DNA from: Pseudomonadota bacterium
Lineage (GTDB): Bacteria; Pseudomonadota; Alphaproteobacteria; Sphingomonadales; Sphingomonadaceae
Direction of reading: 5' to 3'
Assembly (NCBI GenBank): GCA_023432995.1
Contig: JAEZES010000067.1
Span: 1-6,102 of the forward strand
DNA length: 6,102 nt
Within the stretch, counting starts at the first letter, position 1, and each line of letters opens with the position of its first letter. The position numbers were made by a program, and so were the translations under genes. The notes under the pieces were generated by a model that saw only the letters and a program-made list of their open reading frames with translations, searched no databases and was not told where the DNA came from. This document shows, piece after piece, positions 6,047 to 6,102 of the stretch.

Positions 6047-6078
6047 CTTGTCCGCGGCGTCCGCCGGCGCAGGACAAG
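6047..6078 (+). terminator. Inverted repeat just after ihfB, terminator-like
   Basis: CTTGTCC (6047-6053) pairs perfectly with GGACAAG (6072-6078). A smaller hairpin inside is CGGC (6055-6058), loop GTCC, GCCG (6063-6066). It begins 15 nt past the ihfB stop. There is no U-run after it (AGAAAGGG follows), so it may be an mRNA 3'-end stabiliser, a Rho-linked terminator, or the leader of a gene beyond the window. Confidence 0.35.
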
Positions 6079-6102
6079 AGAAAGGGCGCGCCTGTAGCCC
6101 TA

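Noticed and set aside
6083..6101. Inverted repeat AGGGC/GCCCT with a 9-nt loop at the window edge
   Set aside because: Short GC-rich arms of this size are expected by chance in such DNA, and the context beyond the window is not visible.

Overview
The window looks like chromosomal DNA from a GC-rich alphaproteobacterium, most likely of the sphingomonad/Erythrobacter type. Third codon positions are almost all G or C, the genes are tightly packed, and the content is typical of that group: a peptide transporter, secreted amidohydrolases, a TauD/TfdA dioxygenase and an IHF beta subunit. The taxon is an inference from gene content and base composition; there is no rRNA or other marker here.

Layout: positions 1-674 (+) hold the 3' part of a TfdA-like Fe(II)/2-oxoglutarate dioxygenase. 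After a 27-bp convergent junction with a hairpin comes a three-gene leftward operon. It is transcribed from about 5.1 kb down to 702: a POT/PTR2 proton-coupled peptide transporter (3451-5091), an amidohydrolase with a lipoprotein signal and an intact metal site (2072-3433), and a second, related exported amidohydrolase (702-2075). The second starts on a GTG that overlaps the stop of the first. A short YtrA-type GntR regulator (5254-5592, +) is divergent from the operon across a 162-bp region containing candidate promoters and GTTTC repeats. ihfB (5751-6032, +) follows after a leader with a perfect hairpin, and an inverted repeat lies just past its stop.

How the genes may work together: the operon reads as a small peptide- or amide-scavenging module. 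The lipoprotein amidohydrolase would act outside the inner membrane, the POT carrier would import di/tripeptides or the products, and the divergent GntR protein is the obvious candidate regulator. The most notable point is the last gene of the operon. It aligns with the lipoprotein amidohydrolase but has lost essentially all recognisable metal ligands (HxH to LxD, two later His, and the Asp), while its frame, signal peptide, ribosome site and overall fold signatures are kept. It therefore looks like a conserved pseudoenzyme partner rather than a decayed gene. The dioxygenase and ihfB appear to be separate units.
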